Positions 21,908-30,525 of a stretch of DNA of 32,968 nucleotides are shown here, in pieces. Numbering within the stretch: the stretch's first letter is position 1; the number at the start of each line of letters is the position of its first letter. Position numbers and translations under genes: made by a program. Source of the stretch: JAZKSG01 sp964384785 (GTDB lineage Archaea > Thermoplasmatota > E2 > DHVEG-1); the NCBI GenBank assembly GCA_964384785.1, contig CAYLLH010000046.1, positions 1 to 32,968 on the forward strand. Reading direction: 5' to 3'. Under the pieces are notes generated by a model. It made no database searches. It was not told where the DNA came from and saw nothing but the letters and a program-made list of their open reading frames with translations.

Positions 21908-24715
21908 TCATTTTTTTGAAAATAAAGGTTTTATTACTTTTCCAGTATGACTTTTTTTTACATCAATAATTGATTCAGGTGGCCCTTGAGCTACTACTTC
22001 ACCGCCCATGTCTCCGCCATCTGGTCCAAGATCTATAATATAATCTGCGCATTTAATTACTTCAAGGTTATGTTCTATTACAACAACGCTGTTTCCTTTA
22101 CCAACAAGGTTGTTTAAAACATTTATAAGTTTTTTTACATCATGAAAATGAAGACCTGTTGTGGGTTCATCAAGTAGATAAAGTGTTTTTCCTGTGCTTC
22201 TTTTTGATAGTTCTCTAGTTAGTTTGATACGTTGAGCTTCTCCACCAGAAAGGGTTGTACTGCTCTGACCAAGTTTTATATAACCAAGTCCTACCTGATT
22301 TAATGTTTCAAGTTTTCTTTTAACAACAGGTATGTTTTTAAAAAAATCCTGAGCTTCCTCCACTGTCATATCAAGTACTTCTGCTATGTTTTTATCTTTG
22401 TATTTTACTTCAAGAGTTTCCTTATTGTAACGTTTTCCTTTACATTCCTCACATTCGATGTAAACATCTGGTAAAAAATTCATCTCGATTTTTATTAATC
22501 CATCTCCTCTGCATGCTTCGCATCTTCCACCTTTAACATTGAAACTAAATCGACCTGGTTTATACCCACGTCTTTTTGCTTCAGGGGTTTTAGCAAAAAG
22601 TTGTCTAATTCCATCAAAGACTTTGGTATACGTTACAGGGTTGCTTCTTGGTGTTTTACCGATGGGGCTTTGATCTATTACTATTACTTTATCGATTTTT
22701 TCATCAAAAACAATGTCATCATGATCGCCGGGTCTTTCTCTTGATTTGTATAGTTTTTTCTTAAGTCCTTTGTAAAGGATGTCATAAACTAATGTTGATT
22801 TGCCGCTACCTGAAACACCGGTTATCAGGGTTAAAAGCCCGATTGGGATGTCAACATCTATGTTTTTAAGATTATGTTCTCTGCAACCAAGAAGATGAAT
22901 GTATTGGTTTGAAAAACGAGTTTTTTCTGGTGTTTCGATCTCAAGTTTACCTGAAAGATATTTACCTGTTAATGAAGCAGGGTTTTTCTCTATCTCAGAT
23001 GGACTTCCCTCTGCAACTATTTTTCCACCATGTATACCTGCACCGGGTCCCATATCTATTACATGATCTGCATGACGTATTGTTTCTTCATCATGTTCTA
23101 CAACAATAAGTGTGTTACCTAGATCTCTTAGGCTATGGAGTGTGTCAATTAGTTTTTTGTTATCTTTTTGATGAAGACCGATAGATGGTTCATCAAGAAT
23201 GTATACTACACCCATCAAGTTTGAACCGATTTGTGTGGCAAGTCTGATTCTTTGTGCTTCTCCTCCAGATAGGGTGCCCGCGCTACGTGATAAGGTAAGA
23301 TAGTTAAGACCTACTTTATCAAGAAAATCCAGGCGTTCTTTGATTTCTTTTAAAATCCTCCATGCTATTTCTTCATCTTTTTTATCAAGAATAAGAGTTT
23401 TAAAAAAACGAATAGATTCCTTAATGGGCATTTCTGTTACATCACTTATTGATTTATCTCCTACTTTTACAGACAAAACTTTTTCTTTCAAACGTTTGCC
23501 TTTGCAAGTTGGGCATGGGCTGACTCTCATAAATTTTTCAAGGGTTCTGCGTCTGTAATCTGATTCAGTTTGTTTATGAAGTCTTTCAGATTGAGGTATA
23601 AGCCCCTCCCATTTTTTACTCCCTGACCATCGGCTTTTTCCTCGTCGCATAGAAAAATCAAAATTTATTCTCTCAGAGGAACCATACATTAACGCATTAT
23701 ATTGTTTCTCTGTAAGATTTTTTATTGGAGTAAATATATCAAAACCAAAATGTTTTGCAACAGCTCCAAGATATTTTATTCTCCATCTATCATGAACTCC
23801 GCGATAAAGTTTTATGGCTCCATCGGCAATGGATTTAGTTTTATCAGGTATAATCAGGTCTTGATCAAAATCCATTTTTATTCCAAGACCATGACAGTCT
23901 GGGCACGCGCCAAATGGGCTGTTAAATGAAAACATACGTGGTTGAAGTTCTTCAAATACCATGCCACAAACAGGGCAAGCCATTTTTGAAGAATACAAAC
24001 GCTCATTTTCATCTTTATCTAAAACTATTAAAAGCCCATCTGATTTTTTTAAAGCATTTTCACATGCTTCAGTTAAACGAGAATCCTCTTTAACATTTAA
24101 CCTGTCTATTACTATTTCTATATCATGTTTTTTGTAACGGTCAAGTTTAATTTCCTCATCGGTTCTATAAAGTGCATTATCGACCCTAACTCGTGTGTAT
24201 CCTTCTTTATTTAAATCTTTAAAAAGTTGTTCATATGTTCCCTTTTTTTGTCTAATTATTGGTGATAAAATAATGATTTTTCTAGAGAAATCTTTGCTTA
24301 TTTTTTTTGAAATCTTTTGAGGTGTTTGTGATTCAATTTTTTTATTATGCTTGGGGCAATGTGGTGTTCCTACTCTAGCAAAAAGAAGCCTCAGATAATC
24401 ATATATTTCTGTTACCGTTCCAACTGTACTACGAGGGTTTTTACTAGTAGTTTTTTGTTCTATAGATATCGCTGGGGACAAACCCTCTATACCATCCACA
24501 TCTGGTTTACTCATTAGACCTAAAAACTGACGTGCATAAGATGAAAGCGATTCAACATAACGCCTCTGACCCTCGGCATAAATTGTATCAAAAGCAAGAG
24601 TGGATTTTCCACTACCTGAAAGTCCAGTAATTACTACAAAATTATCTCTTGGTATTTCGACATTGATATTTTTTAGATTATGTTCCCTGGCACCTTTAAT
24701 TAGTATGTTTTTCAA
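21908..24715 (-). CDS. uvrA: Excinuclease ABC subunit A
   Basis: A 935-residue damage-sensing ATPase with two ABC modules. The N-terminal Walker A is GLSGSGKSTLAFDT and the second is GVSGSGKSTLVYD; two signature motifs (TLSGGEAQRIRLA and TLSGGEAQRIKLT) and the zinc pairs CPVC...CPDC, CPTC and CEAC...CEEC are present. Length is standard. The start is TTG (24715-24713) preceded by TAGGAGGC about 10 nt upstream; the protein begins KNILIKGAREHNLKNINVE, the usual N-terminus, so the non-ATG start is convincing. It leads the uvrA-uvrC-uvrB operon, with a palindrome about 90 nt upstream. Confidence 0.97.
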   Translation of the reverse strand: MKNILIKGAREHNLKNINVEIPRDNFVVITGLSGSGKSTLAFDTIYAEGQRRYVESLSSYARQFLGLMSKPDVDGIEGLSPAISIEQKTTSKNPRSTVGTVTEIYDYLRLLFARVGTPHCPKHNKKIESQTPQKISKKISKDFSRKIIILSPIIRQKKGTYEQLFKDLNKEGYTRVRVDNALYRTDEEIKLDRYKKHDIEIVIDRLNVKEDSRLTEACENALKKSDGLLIVLDKDENERLYSSKMACPVCGMVFEELQPRMFSFNSPFGACPDCHGLGIKMDFDQDLIIPDKTKSIADGAIKLYRGVHDRWRIKYLGAVAKHFGFDIFTPIKNLTEKQYNALMYGSSERINFDFSMRRGKSRWSGSKKWEGLIPQSERLHKQTESDYRRRTLEKFMRVSPCPTCKGKRLKEKVLSVKVGDKSISDVTEMPIKESIRFFKTLILDKKDEEIAWRILKEIKERLDFLDKVGLNYLTLSRSAGTLSGGEAQRIRLATQIGSNLMGVVYILDEPSIGLHQKDNKKLIDTLHSLRDLGNTLIVVEHDEETIRHADHVIDMGPGAGIHGGKIVAEGSPSEIEKNPASLTGKYLSGKLEIETPEKTRFSNQYIHLLGCREHNLKNIDVDIPIGLLTLITGVSGSGKSTLVYDILYKGLKKKLYKSRERPGDHDDIVFDEKIDKVIVIDQSPIGKTPRSNPVTYTKVFDGIRQLFAKTPEAKRRGYKPGRFSFNVKGGRCEACRGDGLIKIEMNFLPDVYIECEECKGKRYNKETLEVKYKDKNIAEVLDMTVEEAQDFFKNIPVVKRKLETLNQVGLGYIKLGQSSTTLSGGEAQRIKLTRELSKRSTGKTLYLLDEPTTGLHFHDVKKLINVLNNLVGKGNSVVVIEHNLEVIKCADYIIDLGPDGGDMGGEVVAQGPPESIIDVKKSHTGKVIKPLFSKK

Positions 24716-24804
24716 CTGCTATTTTGCCTCCTAAGAGCAGATTTTTTTAATTTATGTAATTTAGCTATGATTTAATAACCCAAAAGGGGAGATAACCGAA
24801 ACTA

Positions 24805-24818
24805 TTAACTATTGTTAA
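24805..24818. promoter_or_regulatory. Near-palindrome upstream of uvrA
   Basis: TTAACTATTGTTAA differs at one base from the exact palindrome before CDC48 (12376-12389). It stands about 90 nt before the uvrA start and just beyond the T-run of the candidate RNA. Confidence 0.35.
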
Positions 24819-24831
24819 AACTTTTGTTGTA

Positions 24832-25045
24832 AAAAGTATGATATATGGGGGAACCGGGTGGCACAAAACGAATGCATGTTTTATAACATTCAAAACCTTT
24901 TTTGTGACAATTAATAATGAATTATTTTATTCTTCCATTAGTTTTTTTTCGAGGAATCGGAATCGGTAAGACCCATCCATAAATCTTCTTCTATCTTTTT
25001 TCTTTGGTCCACCGGACTTCCCCCAATAAAATGGTATAGTCTTCA
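24832..25045 (-). ncRNA. Candidate structured RNA or MITE-like element
   Basis: The 438-bp interval 24716-25153 has no convincing gene. Within it, two GC-rich patches are inverted relatives: GGGGGAACCGGGTGG (24847-24861) and CCACCGGACTTCCCCC (25009-25024). On the minus strand they pair with 13 Watson-Crick pairs, one G-U, one mismatch and one bulge. Nested inside are CACAAAA/TTTTGTG (24862-24868 and 24900-24906) and GAATG/CATTC (24870-24874 and 24887-24891). TTTTATAAAA at 25069-25078 is a TATA box on the minus strand, about 25 nt before the suggested 5' end, and CTTTTT follows the closing arm. I recognise no known RNA family. A transposon relic with terminal repeats is the main alternative; no clear target duplication is visible. 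Confidence 0.35.
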
Positions 25046-25068
25046 GTGTTTTTAAACTTTTAGTAAAA

Positions 25069-25078
25069 TTTTATAAAA
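25069..25078 (-). promoter_or_regulatory. Orphan TATA box in the uvrA-peptidase gap
   Basis: TTTTATAAAA lies in an AT-rich tract on the downstream side of the C25 peptidase gene, with no start codon of a normal gene following it. It would drive minus-strand transcription from about 25045 into the inverted-repeat element. Confidence 0.35.
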
Positions 25079-25153
25079 TATTTAAATAAACCAGAGGTTA
25101 TGCAAAAGATAAAGTATATATTTTTTAAAAATAAAAAAAATAGAAAAAATTTT

Positions 25154-27277
25154 TTAGTTTTTATACCCGCCTATCTTTAGTGTAGGATCGCCGAATAGAA
25201 CCAATTGTTGTACTGTTTTTGCGTGTCCTTCAGGTAAGTTAAACATGTCTTCTTCGAATGTGTGTATATAACTTTTTTGAGTGTTCATAAACGCATCTCC
25301 TAGTATTTCATGACCTTCTGTTCCGTATTGTCTGAAAAATTCTGTGGTTATCCAGGCATCACCGCCATCAGATGTACAGTTTTCACCTAACCGCCCATAT
25401 CCAAGACCTGTATTTCCAAGGGTTGCTATTGCGCCTTTATTTGGAAGGCTTATTAGTCTCCAGCTGTAGCATTCTGATACAGGTGCACCATATGTCCACA
25501 TCATTGTTTCTTTTCCTTTGAATATTATGCCCGGAAGTATTTTATCTAGTAATGGGCTTGATTCAATCATTTTTTCAATTGCACTGAAATAAAGTTTGTA
25601 TATCCCATGTCCAATTGATTTAATCATTGAAACATTGAACTGGCTGTTATGGCAACCGCCTACAACAACAACTGGTAGTTCGTCGCCATTAGATAGTTTG
25701 TTCATCGGGAATAAAGGAGTTTCAATAAATGGTGGGAATAATTTCATGTTTGTGACTGCTAGACCATCAACGCCTCCATATCTTCTGTCCCCTGGTACTC
25801 CGGGGTAGTGATCAGCCCATACATTTGGGCTTCCATGACCTGACATGAAAACAAAACCCGCTCCTTTACTTAAAGCGTTAATAACACTTTGTTGACCCGT
25901 AAGACCGCCGTTTGATGCCCAATATATTTCTTTTTTGAATTCATCAGGCATATAATACAACGCACCACCTCTTCCATTTAACACTTTTTGACCTGTTACC
26001 CATTCTCCTTCATAGTATGTTTCTGTGTTGTATCTCCATTCTGAGAAAACTGTTTCGTTTTCCTCGTTTAAGATCCATACTTTAATGTCGGTGAGATTTC
26101 CGTATGGTATTGGATTATATGATTTACCGCGAATATGCATGATTCCATTAACATACTCAATGTCTGTCCAATGTGAAAAATCATTTCCATATGCTAAACT
26201 ATCGTTTGTATCTATTTTGTCGTTTTTACCAAGAATATCTCCATTAGATGGAACTGTTATTTCAGCTATAGGTAGGTTGGGATAATTGTATTCAGGGTTT
26301 TGTAGGTGATCGTCATGAGTAACATGGAGTTCTGTTTTTTTGTCTCGATCTATTTTTATGGTTACCATGTTGATGTTTCCTTCTATTATCTGCCCTTCAT
26401 CTTCAGCAAAACTTTGTCCATAAATCCTATATTCTCCATCAGATAAACCAGAGGTATTCCATTGGAAATCAAGGTCTTTCTGGTCTAGGAAGCCATCTCC
26501 TGAAAAAACCATCATTTTTTTGAACCATTCTTGCCCATAAGTTGTTGTTTCATAGTTTATAATTTTGTCTACAACAATTTTTACTTCTCTTATTGATCTG
26601 CAGGGAAGTCTTGAAACTACAACATCTGGTTCTAAATCTATAGGAAGATCATCTTCTACCTTTTGATCTGTTTCATTAAATTTAAAATTCCAAGCTGCAA
26701 AAATATCATCCTCATTTGGATCCCAACTTGAAAAATTACCTTCACTGTCATATATATCTGCATAATATAAATCACTAATAACACCAGGGTCATATGTCCT
26801 GCCGGCAGAAACTAAAGGATGTTCGGGCTCATCATAAACATTTGTGTATCTAACTGGAACATACCAGTCTTTAACGCCACTGTTTAGATTGTCCCGTGGT
26901 TTAGCATAAAACTTGTTTTTCAAACCACCGAATAGTAAAACATATGAAATATTCCAGGTTTCTAAAGCATTTTTTATAAAATATTTAATTTGTTCTGGTT
27001 CATCTCTACCTTCTGTTTCAAAATAAACACCATCATAGATTTCTCTAACATTAACAAGTTTTGTAGCAATATTATATTTTTCTTTATGTTCTACAAATCT
27101 TTGTAGTTGTCTGTTGAAAGCACGAGGTGCTATTACTAAAAGATCAACAGTATTTTCATCATCAGCATTCAAAGAAGAAGTTTCATATTTTTCAGTACTT
27201 ATTTGTACAGATATGCCGCCTATACTACTTAATACAAAAACACCTATGATTAAAATAGGCAATAGTTTTTTCATCAT
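25154..27277 (-). CDS. Secreted C25 family (gingipain-like) cysteine peptidase
   Basis: A 707-residue exported protein. Residues 1-25 (MMKKLLPILIIGVFVLSSIG) are a signal peptide. The N-terminal subdomain VDLLVIAPRAFNRQLQRFVE and YVLLFGG is typical of C25 peptidases, followed by VVVSRLPCRSIREV. The catalytic dyad is His481 in MSGHGSPNVW and Cys542 in VVVGGCHNSQFN. The C-terminal domain is short and ends QLVLFGDPTLKIGG, with no sorting domain of the bacterial kind. Such secreted peptidases are known from sediment Thermoplasmatota that degrade proteins. It follows the ABC permease by 97 nt on the same strand, so it may share regulation with the exporter. Either of two adjacent ATGs may start it. 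Confidence 0.88.
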   Translation of the reverse strand: MMKKLLPILIIGVFVLSSIGGISVQISTEKYETSSLNADDENTVDLLVIAPRAFNRQLQRFVEHKEKYNIATKLVNVREIYDGVYFETEGRDEPEQIKYFIKNALETWNISYVLLFGGLKNKFYAKPRDNLNSGVKDWYVPVRYTNVYDEPEHPLVSAGRTYDPGVISDLYYADIYDSEGNFSSWDPNEDDIFAAWNFKFNETDQKVEDDLPIDLEPDVVVSRLPCRSIREVKIVVDKIINYETTTYGQEWFKKMMVFSGDGFLDQKDLDFQWNTSGLSDGEYRIYGQSFAEDEGQIIEGNINMVTIKIDRDKKTELHVTHDDHLQNPEYNYPNLPIAEITVPSNGDILGKNDKIDTNDSLAYGNDFSHWTDIEYVNGIMHIRGKSYNPIPYGNLTDIKVWILNEENETVFSEWRYNTETYYEGEWVTGQKVLNGRGGALYYMPDEFKKEIYWASNGGLTGQQSVINALSKGAGFVFMSGHGSPNVWADHYPGVPGDRRYGGVDGLAVTNMKLFPPFIETPLFPMNKLSNGDELPVVVVGGCHNSQFNVSMIKSIGHGIYKLYFSAIEKMIESSPLLDKILPGIIFKGKETMMWTYGAPVSECYSWRLISLPNKGAIATLGNTGLGYGRLGENCTSDGGDAWITTEFFRQYGTEGHEILGDAFMNTQKSYIHTFEEDMFNLPEGHAKTVQQLVLFGDPTLKIGGYKN

Positions 27278-27374
27278 TTTTTTATGTCCCCCTTTCTAAA
27301 TATCTTTATATTACTAATAATTTATAGGTTTATAAATACTATGGTTTGAATTTTATTTTAATATTAAATAGATT

Positions 27375-28814
27375 TTATAATGAAAGTTCGCCTTTTCTTA
27401 AAGCTTCAACAGGAGGAAGCATACTTGCTTTTTTAGCTGGTATCGCTGCTGCTAACACTGATAAAACAATTGGGAGTAATAATGCTACTGCAAGTGTTAA
27501 CCAGTTTACAATAAAACCAATCTCTAATTGTGTTCCAGCAACAAATTCTACACTTAACCCATACCAGTTTACAAAATTCATCACTAATAATGAAAAAATT
27601 ATTCCTAGCATTCCTGCTATAAATCCTATTGCTAAACCCTGATACAAAAATATTTTAAAAATCACTCTGTCTCGAGCTCCAAATGCTTTTAGACTTCCTA
27701 TTTCTCTTGTTTTCCTCATAATTATTGAATCCATGACGTATTTTATTGCAGCGCCACAAAGAAACAATGTTACTGCTATACTTCCCCATAGCATAATTGT
27801 TACAACATCTTGCATGCTACCCGCGATATATACAAGAAAATCATGCCAGCTGTATACTTGCATTCTTGGTACAACTGAACTTATTTGTTTTTTGACGTCT
27901 TCAGAATGACCCACGGGGTCTAATCTATGAGCAGGTTCAGGTGCTTTAACTATTACTACATCAGCTCGTTTCGGGTTAATTTCTATTGGATGATATCCTT
28001 TGAATGTTCCAACACCTGGTATTTCAAGATTTTCTCCTGTGGTTTCCCCGTAGCCTTTGATTTCTCGTACACTGTCAGCATGCATAAACCAGATCATAGC
28101 TTCAAGTGTTGGTGTTCCACTGGTGTATAAACCTATTATTTTTACTCTAACTGTTGCATAGCTTGTTTCTTTTCCTGAAACACTTAGTGTTAAGGCAAGT
28201 GTTTTACCTACATCAAGTTCAGGGTGTACTTTTGTTGCTGTTTCTCCTATTATTATGGGGTATGGTTTTTCATCATCGAATGGTTTCTCGCCGCTTCCAT
28301 ATGTGAAATCAGGAAGACCCCCGGGGCCTTTTACTTCTATATATAATGGTGTGTGTCCTCTTAATATCGGGTCATCCTCTCTGAAAAAACGTCCTTTTGT
28401 AATTTTTTTATGAATTTCTGATATATCTCTTTCTTTCCCCGGATTTATACCTTGTACTGTGCAAGCATCTAGCATACCCTCTTCGGATCCTATACCATAA
28501 GCACCTTGCGCTGTCACACGCAAACTAGTCTTATAATCTGGAAATTTTTTTTCAACAGCCTCTGCAATATCACCTGCGTTTTCCAACTCCGGCTCAGTTC
28601 CATAAACATCTCTTTTTGTAGTACTTGGATCAACAATCACTGCATCGCCTGTTACTAGTTTAGTGGTATCATCCACAACTTGCATCATATAATTAAGATA
28701 AGCATTTTCAAGCATAAACGATGCCATAGTAAGAGCTATAACAACAACAATAATCCCGTAAATTCTTTTATGATCTTTAAGCTCCCCAAAAGCCAAACGA
28801 CTACTAACACTCAA
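27375..28814 (-). CDS. MacB/FtsX-type ABC transporter permease
   Basis: A 479-residue permease with one N-terminal helix (about 18-40, IYGIIVVVIALTMASFMLE), a large extracytoplasmic MacB-PCD-like domain (about 45-330), and three C-terminal helices (about 340-365, 390-415 and 435-465) forming the FtsX domain, including the family segment RKTREIGSLKAFGARDRVIF and the closing AAIPAKKASMLPPVEALR. The start is TTG (28814) behind GGGAGAA. It begins 21 nt after the ATPase gene and forms a transporter with it. Such systems work as mechanotransmitters or lipoprotein/peptide exporters rather than classical importers. The next gene downstream is the secreted C25 peptidase. Confidence 0.9.
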   Translation of the reverse strand: MSVSSRLAFGELKDHKRIYGIIVVVIALTMASFMLENAYLNYMMQVVDDTTKLVTGDAVIVDPSTTKRDVYGTEPELENAGDIAEAVEKKFPDYKTSLRVTAQGAYGIGSEEGMLDACTVQGINPGKERDISEIHKKITKGRFFREDDPILRGHTPLYIEVKGPGGLPDFTYGSGEKPFDDEKPYPIIIGETATKVHPELDVGKTLALTLSVSGKETSYATVRVKIIGLYTSGTPTLEAMIWFMHADSVREIKGYGETTGENLEIPGVGTFKGYHPIEINPKRADVVIVKAPEPAHRLDPVGHSEDVKKQISSVVPRMQVYSWHDFLVYIAGSMQDVVTIMLWGSIAVTLFLCGAAIKYVMDSIIMRKTREIGSLKAFGARDRVIFKIFLYQGLAIGFIAGMLGIIFSLLVMNFVNWYGLSVEFVAGTQLEIGFIVNWLTLAVALLLPIVLSVLAAAIPAKKASMLPPVEALRKGELSL

Positions 28815-28835
28815 TACAATATTCTCCCAATTTTT

Positions 28836-29588
28836 TTATTTTTTCATATGACTTTCTTTTAAAATAGTTTTAAAATCTTTATTTTCTTCTTTAGAATCTG
28901 CAATTATTCCACCATCTTTTAGCACAATAGTTCGTTTACCATAACTTGCTATATCCATCTCATGTGAAACAAAAACACTTGTTACCTTTCTTTTTTCATT
29001 CATTTTAACAAGAAGATTCATAATTTCTTTACTGCTATCTGAATCAAGAGCACCAGTTGGTTCATCAGCAAGAATAAGAACCGGGTCATTAATCAAAGCC
29101 CTGGCTATAGCAACTCTTTGTTGTTCACCCCCACTCAGATGAATACCTTTATGATCTGATCGATGCGAAATACCTACCTCTTTTAGTAAAACCCTGGCTT
29201 TTTCTTCCAAAGCTACAGGGTCTTTTTTCATAATTAAACCTGGAAGCATAATATTTTCAATAACTGTTAGCCGGGGTATTAGATTATAACTTTGAAAAAC
29301 AAAACCAATTTTTTCCCCTCTAAGCAATGCTATTTCCTTACCAGTAATTTTTGAAGTATCTTTTTCTTCAACAAAAATTTTACCCGAACTAGGATTATCT
29401 AAAAGACCCATACAATGCAAAAGAGTTGATTTCCCACTTCCAGATGCACCAATTACTGAAACAAACTCTCCTGGAAAAATTGTTAAATATACATTATTAA
29501 GAGCTTTTACAACATTTCCATACTCTTTATACTCTTTAGTAATTTTTTCAAATCTTAAAATTGGTTTATTTTTAGATAGATCAGTCAT
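28836..29588 (-). CDS. ABC transporter ATP-binding protein (LolD/MacB type)
   Basis: A 250-residue ATPase subunit. Walker A is GASGSGKSTLLHCMGLLD near residues 42-60, the Q-loop is FVFQSYNLIPRLTV, the signature is HLSGGEQQRVAIARAL, Walker B is LILADEPTGALD and the H-loop VFVSHEMD. The short form and the E-P-T-G-A-L-D motif are characteristic of the LolD/MacB/FtsE branch. GAGGT lies before ATG 29588. It pairs with the FtsX-type permease encoded 21 nt downstream. A regulator pair lies 98 nt upstream on the same strand. Confidence 0.95.
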   Translation of the reverse strand: MTDLSKNKPILRFEKITKEYKEYGNVVKALNNVYLTIFPGEFVSVIGASGSGKSTLLHCMGLLDNPSSGKIFVEEKDTSKITGKEIALLRGEKIGFVFQSYNLIPRLTVIENIMLPGLIMKKDPVALEEKARVLLKEVGISHRSDHKGIHLSGGEQQRVAIARALINDPVLILADEPTGALDSDSSKEIMNLLVKMNEKRKVTSVFVSHEMDIASYGKRTIVLKDGGIIADSKEENKDFKTILKESHMKK

Positions 29589-29686
29589 TTACCTCTTTCA
29601 TCTTCTAAAAAAGTGAAACCATTATAAAAAATTATTGAATGAAATATACAAATTTAAAAATTAAAAAAATAAAATGAATATTTTTT

Positions 29687-29971
29687 TTATCCAACGTAAT
29701 GTGATACTCCTTTGTCCTCTTCCTTTTTTTCGTTTTCCTTCATTTCAAGAATATCAATTGCAAGAATGACATGAAGAGGTATAATTCGCATTTTTCCTGA
29801 TAAATCTCCATGTTCATTGTTTAGTTCCATCATTACAGCATTTTCATCTATTCCAATAGACATAAAACCTCTGAAAATTCCTGTTGTTTCAAGGGGTATA
29901 TCTTTTCCACCTAGGGATATAATTTTGTATTTAGAGCCTTTGGTTAATTCCATATGTTGATCATCATTCAT
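29687..29971 (-). CDS. Small beta-rich conserved-looking protein, function unknown
   Basis: A 94-residue soluble protein. Residues 8-72 alternate hydrophobic strands (YKIISLGGKDIPLETTGIFR, FMSIGIDENAVMMEL, MRIIPLHVILAIDILE), suggesting a small SH3- or Sm-like barrel, followed by a Lys/Glu-rich tail. I do not recognise a named family. It starts inside the winged-helix gene (4-nt overlap), so the two are coupled and probably act together; a ligand sensor or RNA-binding partner is possible. It ends 98 nt before the ABC ATPase. Confidence 0.6.
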   Translation of the reverse strand: MNDDQHMELTKGSKYKIISLGGKDIPLETTGIFRGFMSIGIDENAVMMELNNEHGDLSGKMRIIPLHVILAIDILEMKENEKKEEDKGVSHYVG

Positions 29972-30414
29972 TCTAAATCCTTCCTTTGTTCATCAATCAA
30001 TTTTTGCAAGTGTTCAACTGTTTTACTGTAATTTTCTATTGCTACTTTAATGTGTGCTTCGACAAAATTCCATGCTTTTTCAAGATTTCCATAGCGGAGC
30101 CGGTAGGCTTTTTTGTTTTGTTGAGAGTTTTCATCAAAAACATGGATTTCTTCAAGAATATCAAATCCTTTTAATTTATTTAGATGCCTATAAACAGTTG
30201 GTTTTGACGTGTTTAATTTATCAGAAATCTCTTCTACATACCATGCTTTAGCAGGATGTTTTAAAAAAAACTCATTAAAAATTTTAAAAGGAATATTAGG
30301 ATTAGATCCTTTTGATATGTATCCTATTTGTTCAAAAAACTGTTTAGCTACTTGTTCAGGGTCGCCCTCACCTATAAGTGGTGTGTTACTTACTACTTTT
30401 ATTTCAAATCCCAT
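29968..30414 (-). CDS. ArsR/TrmB-like winged-helix transcriptional regulator
   Basis: A 148-residue regulator with a central winged helix: FNEFFLKHPAKAWYVEEISD then the recognition helix LNTSKPTVYRHLNKLKGFDI and a wing EEIHVFDENSQQNKKAYRLR. The C-terminal 45 residues (WNFVEAHIKVAIENYSKTVE onward) form a long helix suited to dimerisation. The N-terminal 40 residues are less typical. It is co-translated with a small beta protein. Two inverted repeats at 30454-30502, just upstream, are natural operator candidates. It likely controls itself and perhaps the ABC/peptidase genes downstream. Confidence 0.82.
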   Translation of the reverse strand: MGFEIKVVSNTPLIGEGDPEQVAKQFFEQIGYISKGSNPNIPFKIFNEFFLKHPAKAWYVEEISDKLNTSKPTVYRHLNKLKGFDILEEIHVFDENSQQNKKAYRLRYGNLEKAWNFVEAHIKVAIENYSKTVEHLQKLIDEQRKDLE

Positions 30415-30453
30415 GATATCAAAACCTCAATAAAAAACTATTTTTTTATGAAA

Positions 30454-30473
30454 TATAATAATTGTTTATTATA
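30454..30473. promoter_or_regulatory. Inverted repeat upstream of the winged-helix regulator
   Basis: TATAATAA and TTATTATA pair perfectly around TTGT, about 40-60 nt before the regulator's ATG (30414). It may include the TATA box and an operator. Confidence 0.4.
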
Positions 30474-30477
30474 GTTT

Positions 30478-30502
30478 ATGCTTTACAAAGAAAACAAAGC
30501 AT
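30478..30502. promoter_or_regulatory. Second inverted repeat between glnA and the regulator
   Basis: ATGCTTT (30478-30484) and AAAGCAT (30496-30502) form a 7-bp inverted repeat with an 11-nt spacer. It lies 24 nt beyond the glnA stop, so it could be the glnA terminator hairpin or a regulator binding site. Confidence 0.35.
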
Positions 30503-30525
30503 AATTAAAAATTATGAATGTGGCT

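Noticed and set aside
24845..24886. Thirteen-residue plus-strand frame starting MGEPGGTKRM
   Set aside because: Too short, no ribosome site, and it is part of the inverted-repeat arm.
24845..25045. RNase P RNA, because GGGGGAAGTCCGG resembles the conserved GAGGAAAGUCC region
   Set aside because: The other universally conserved RNase P segments, such as ACAGAA near the 3' side, are absent and the pairing pattern differs.
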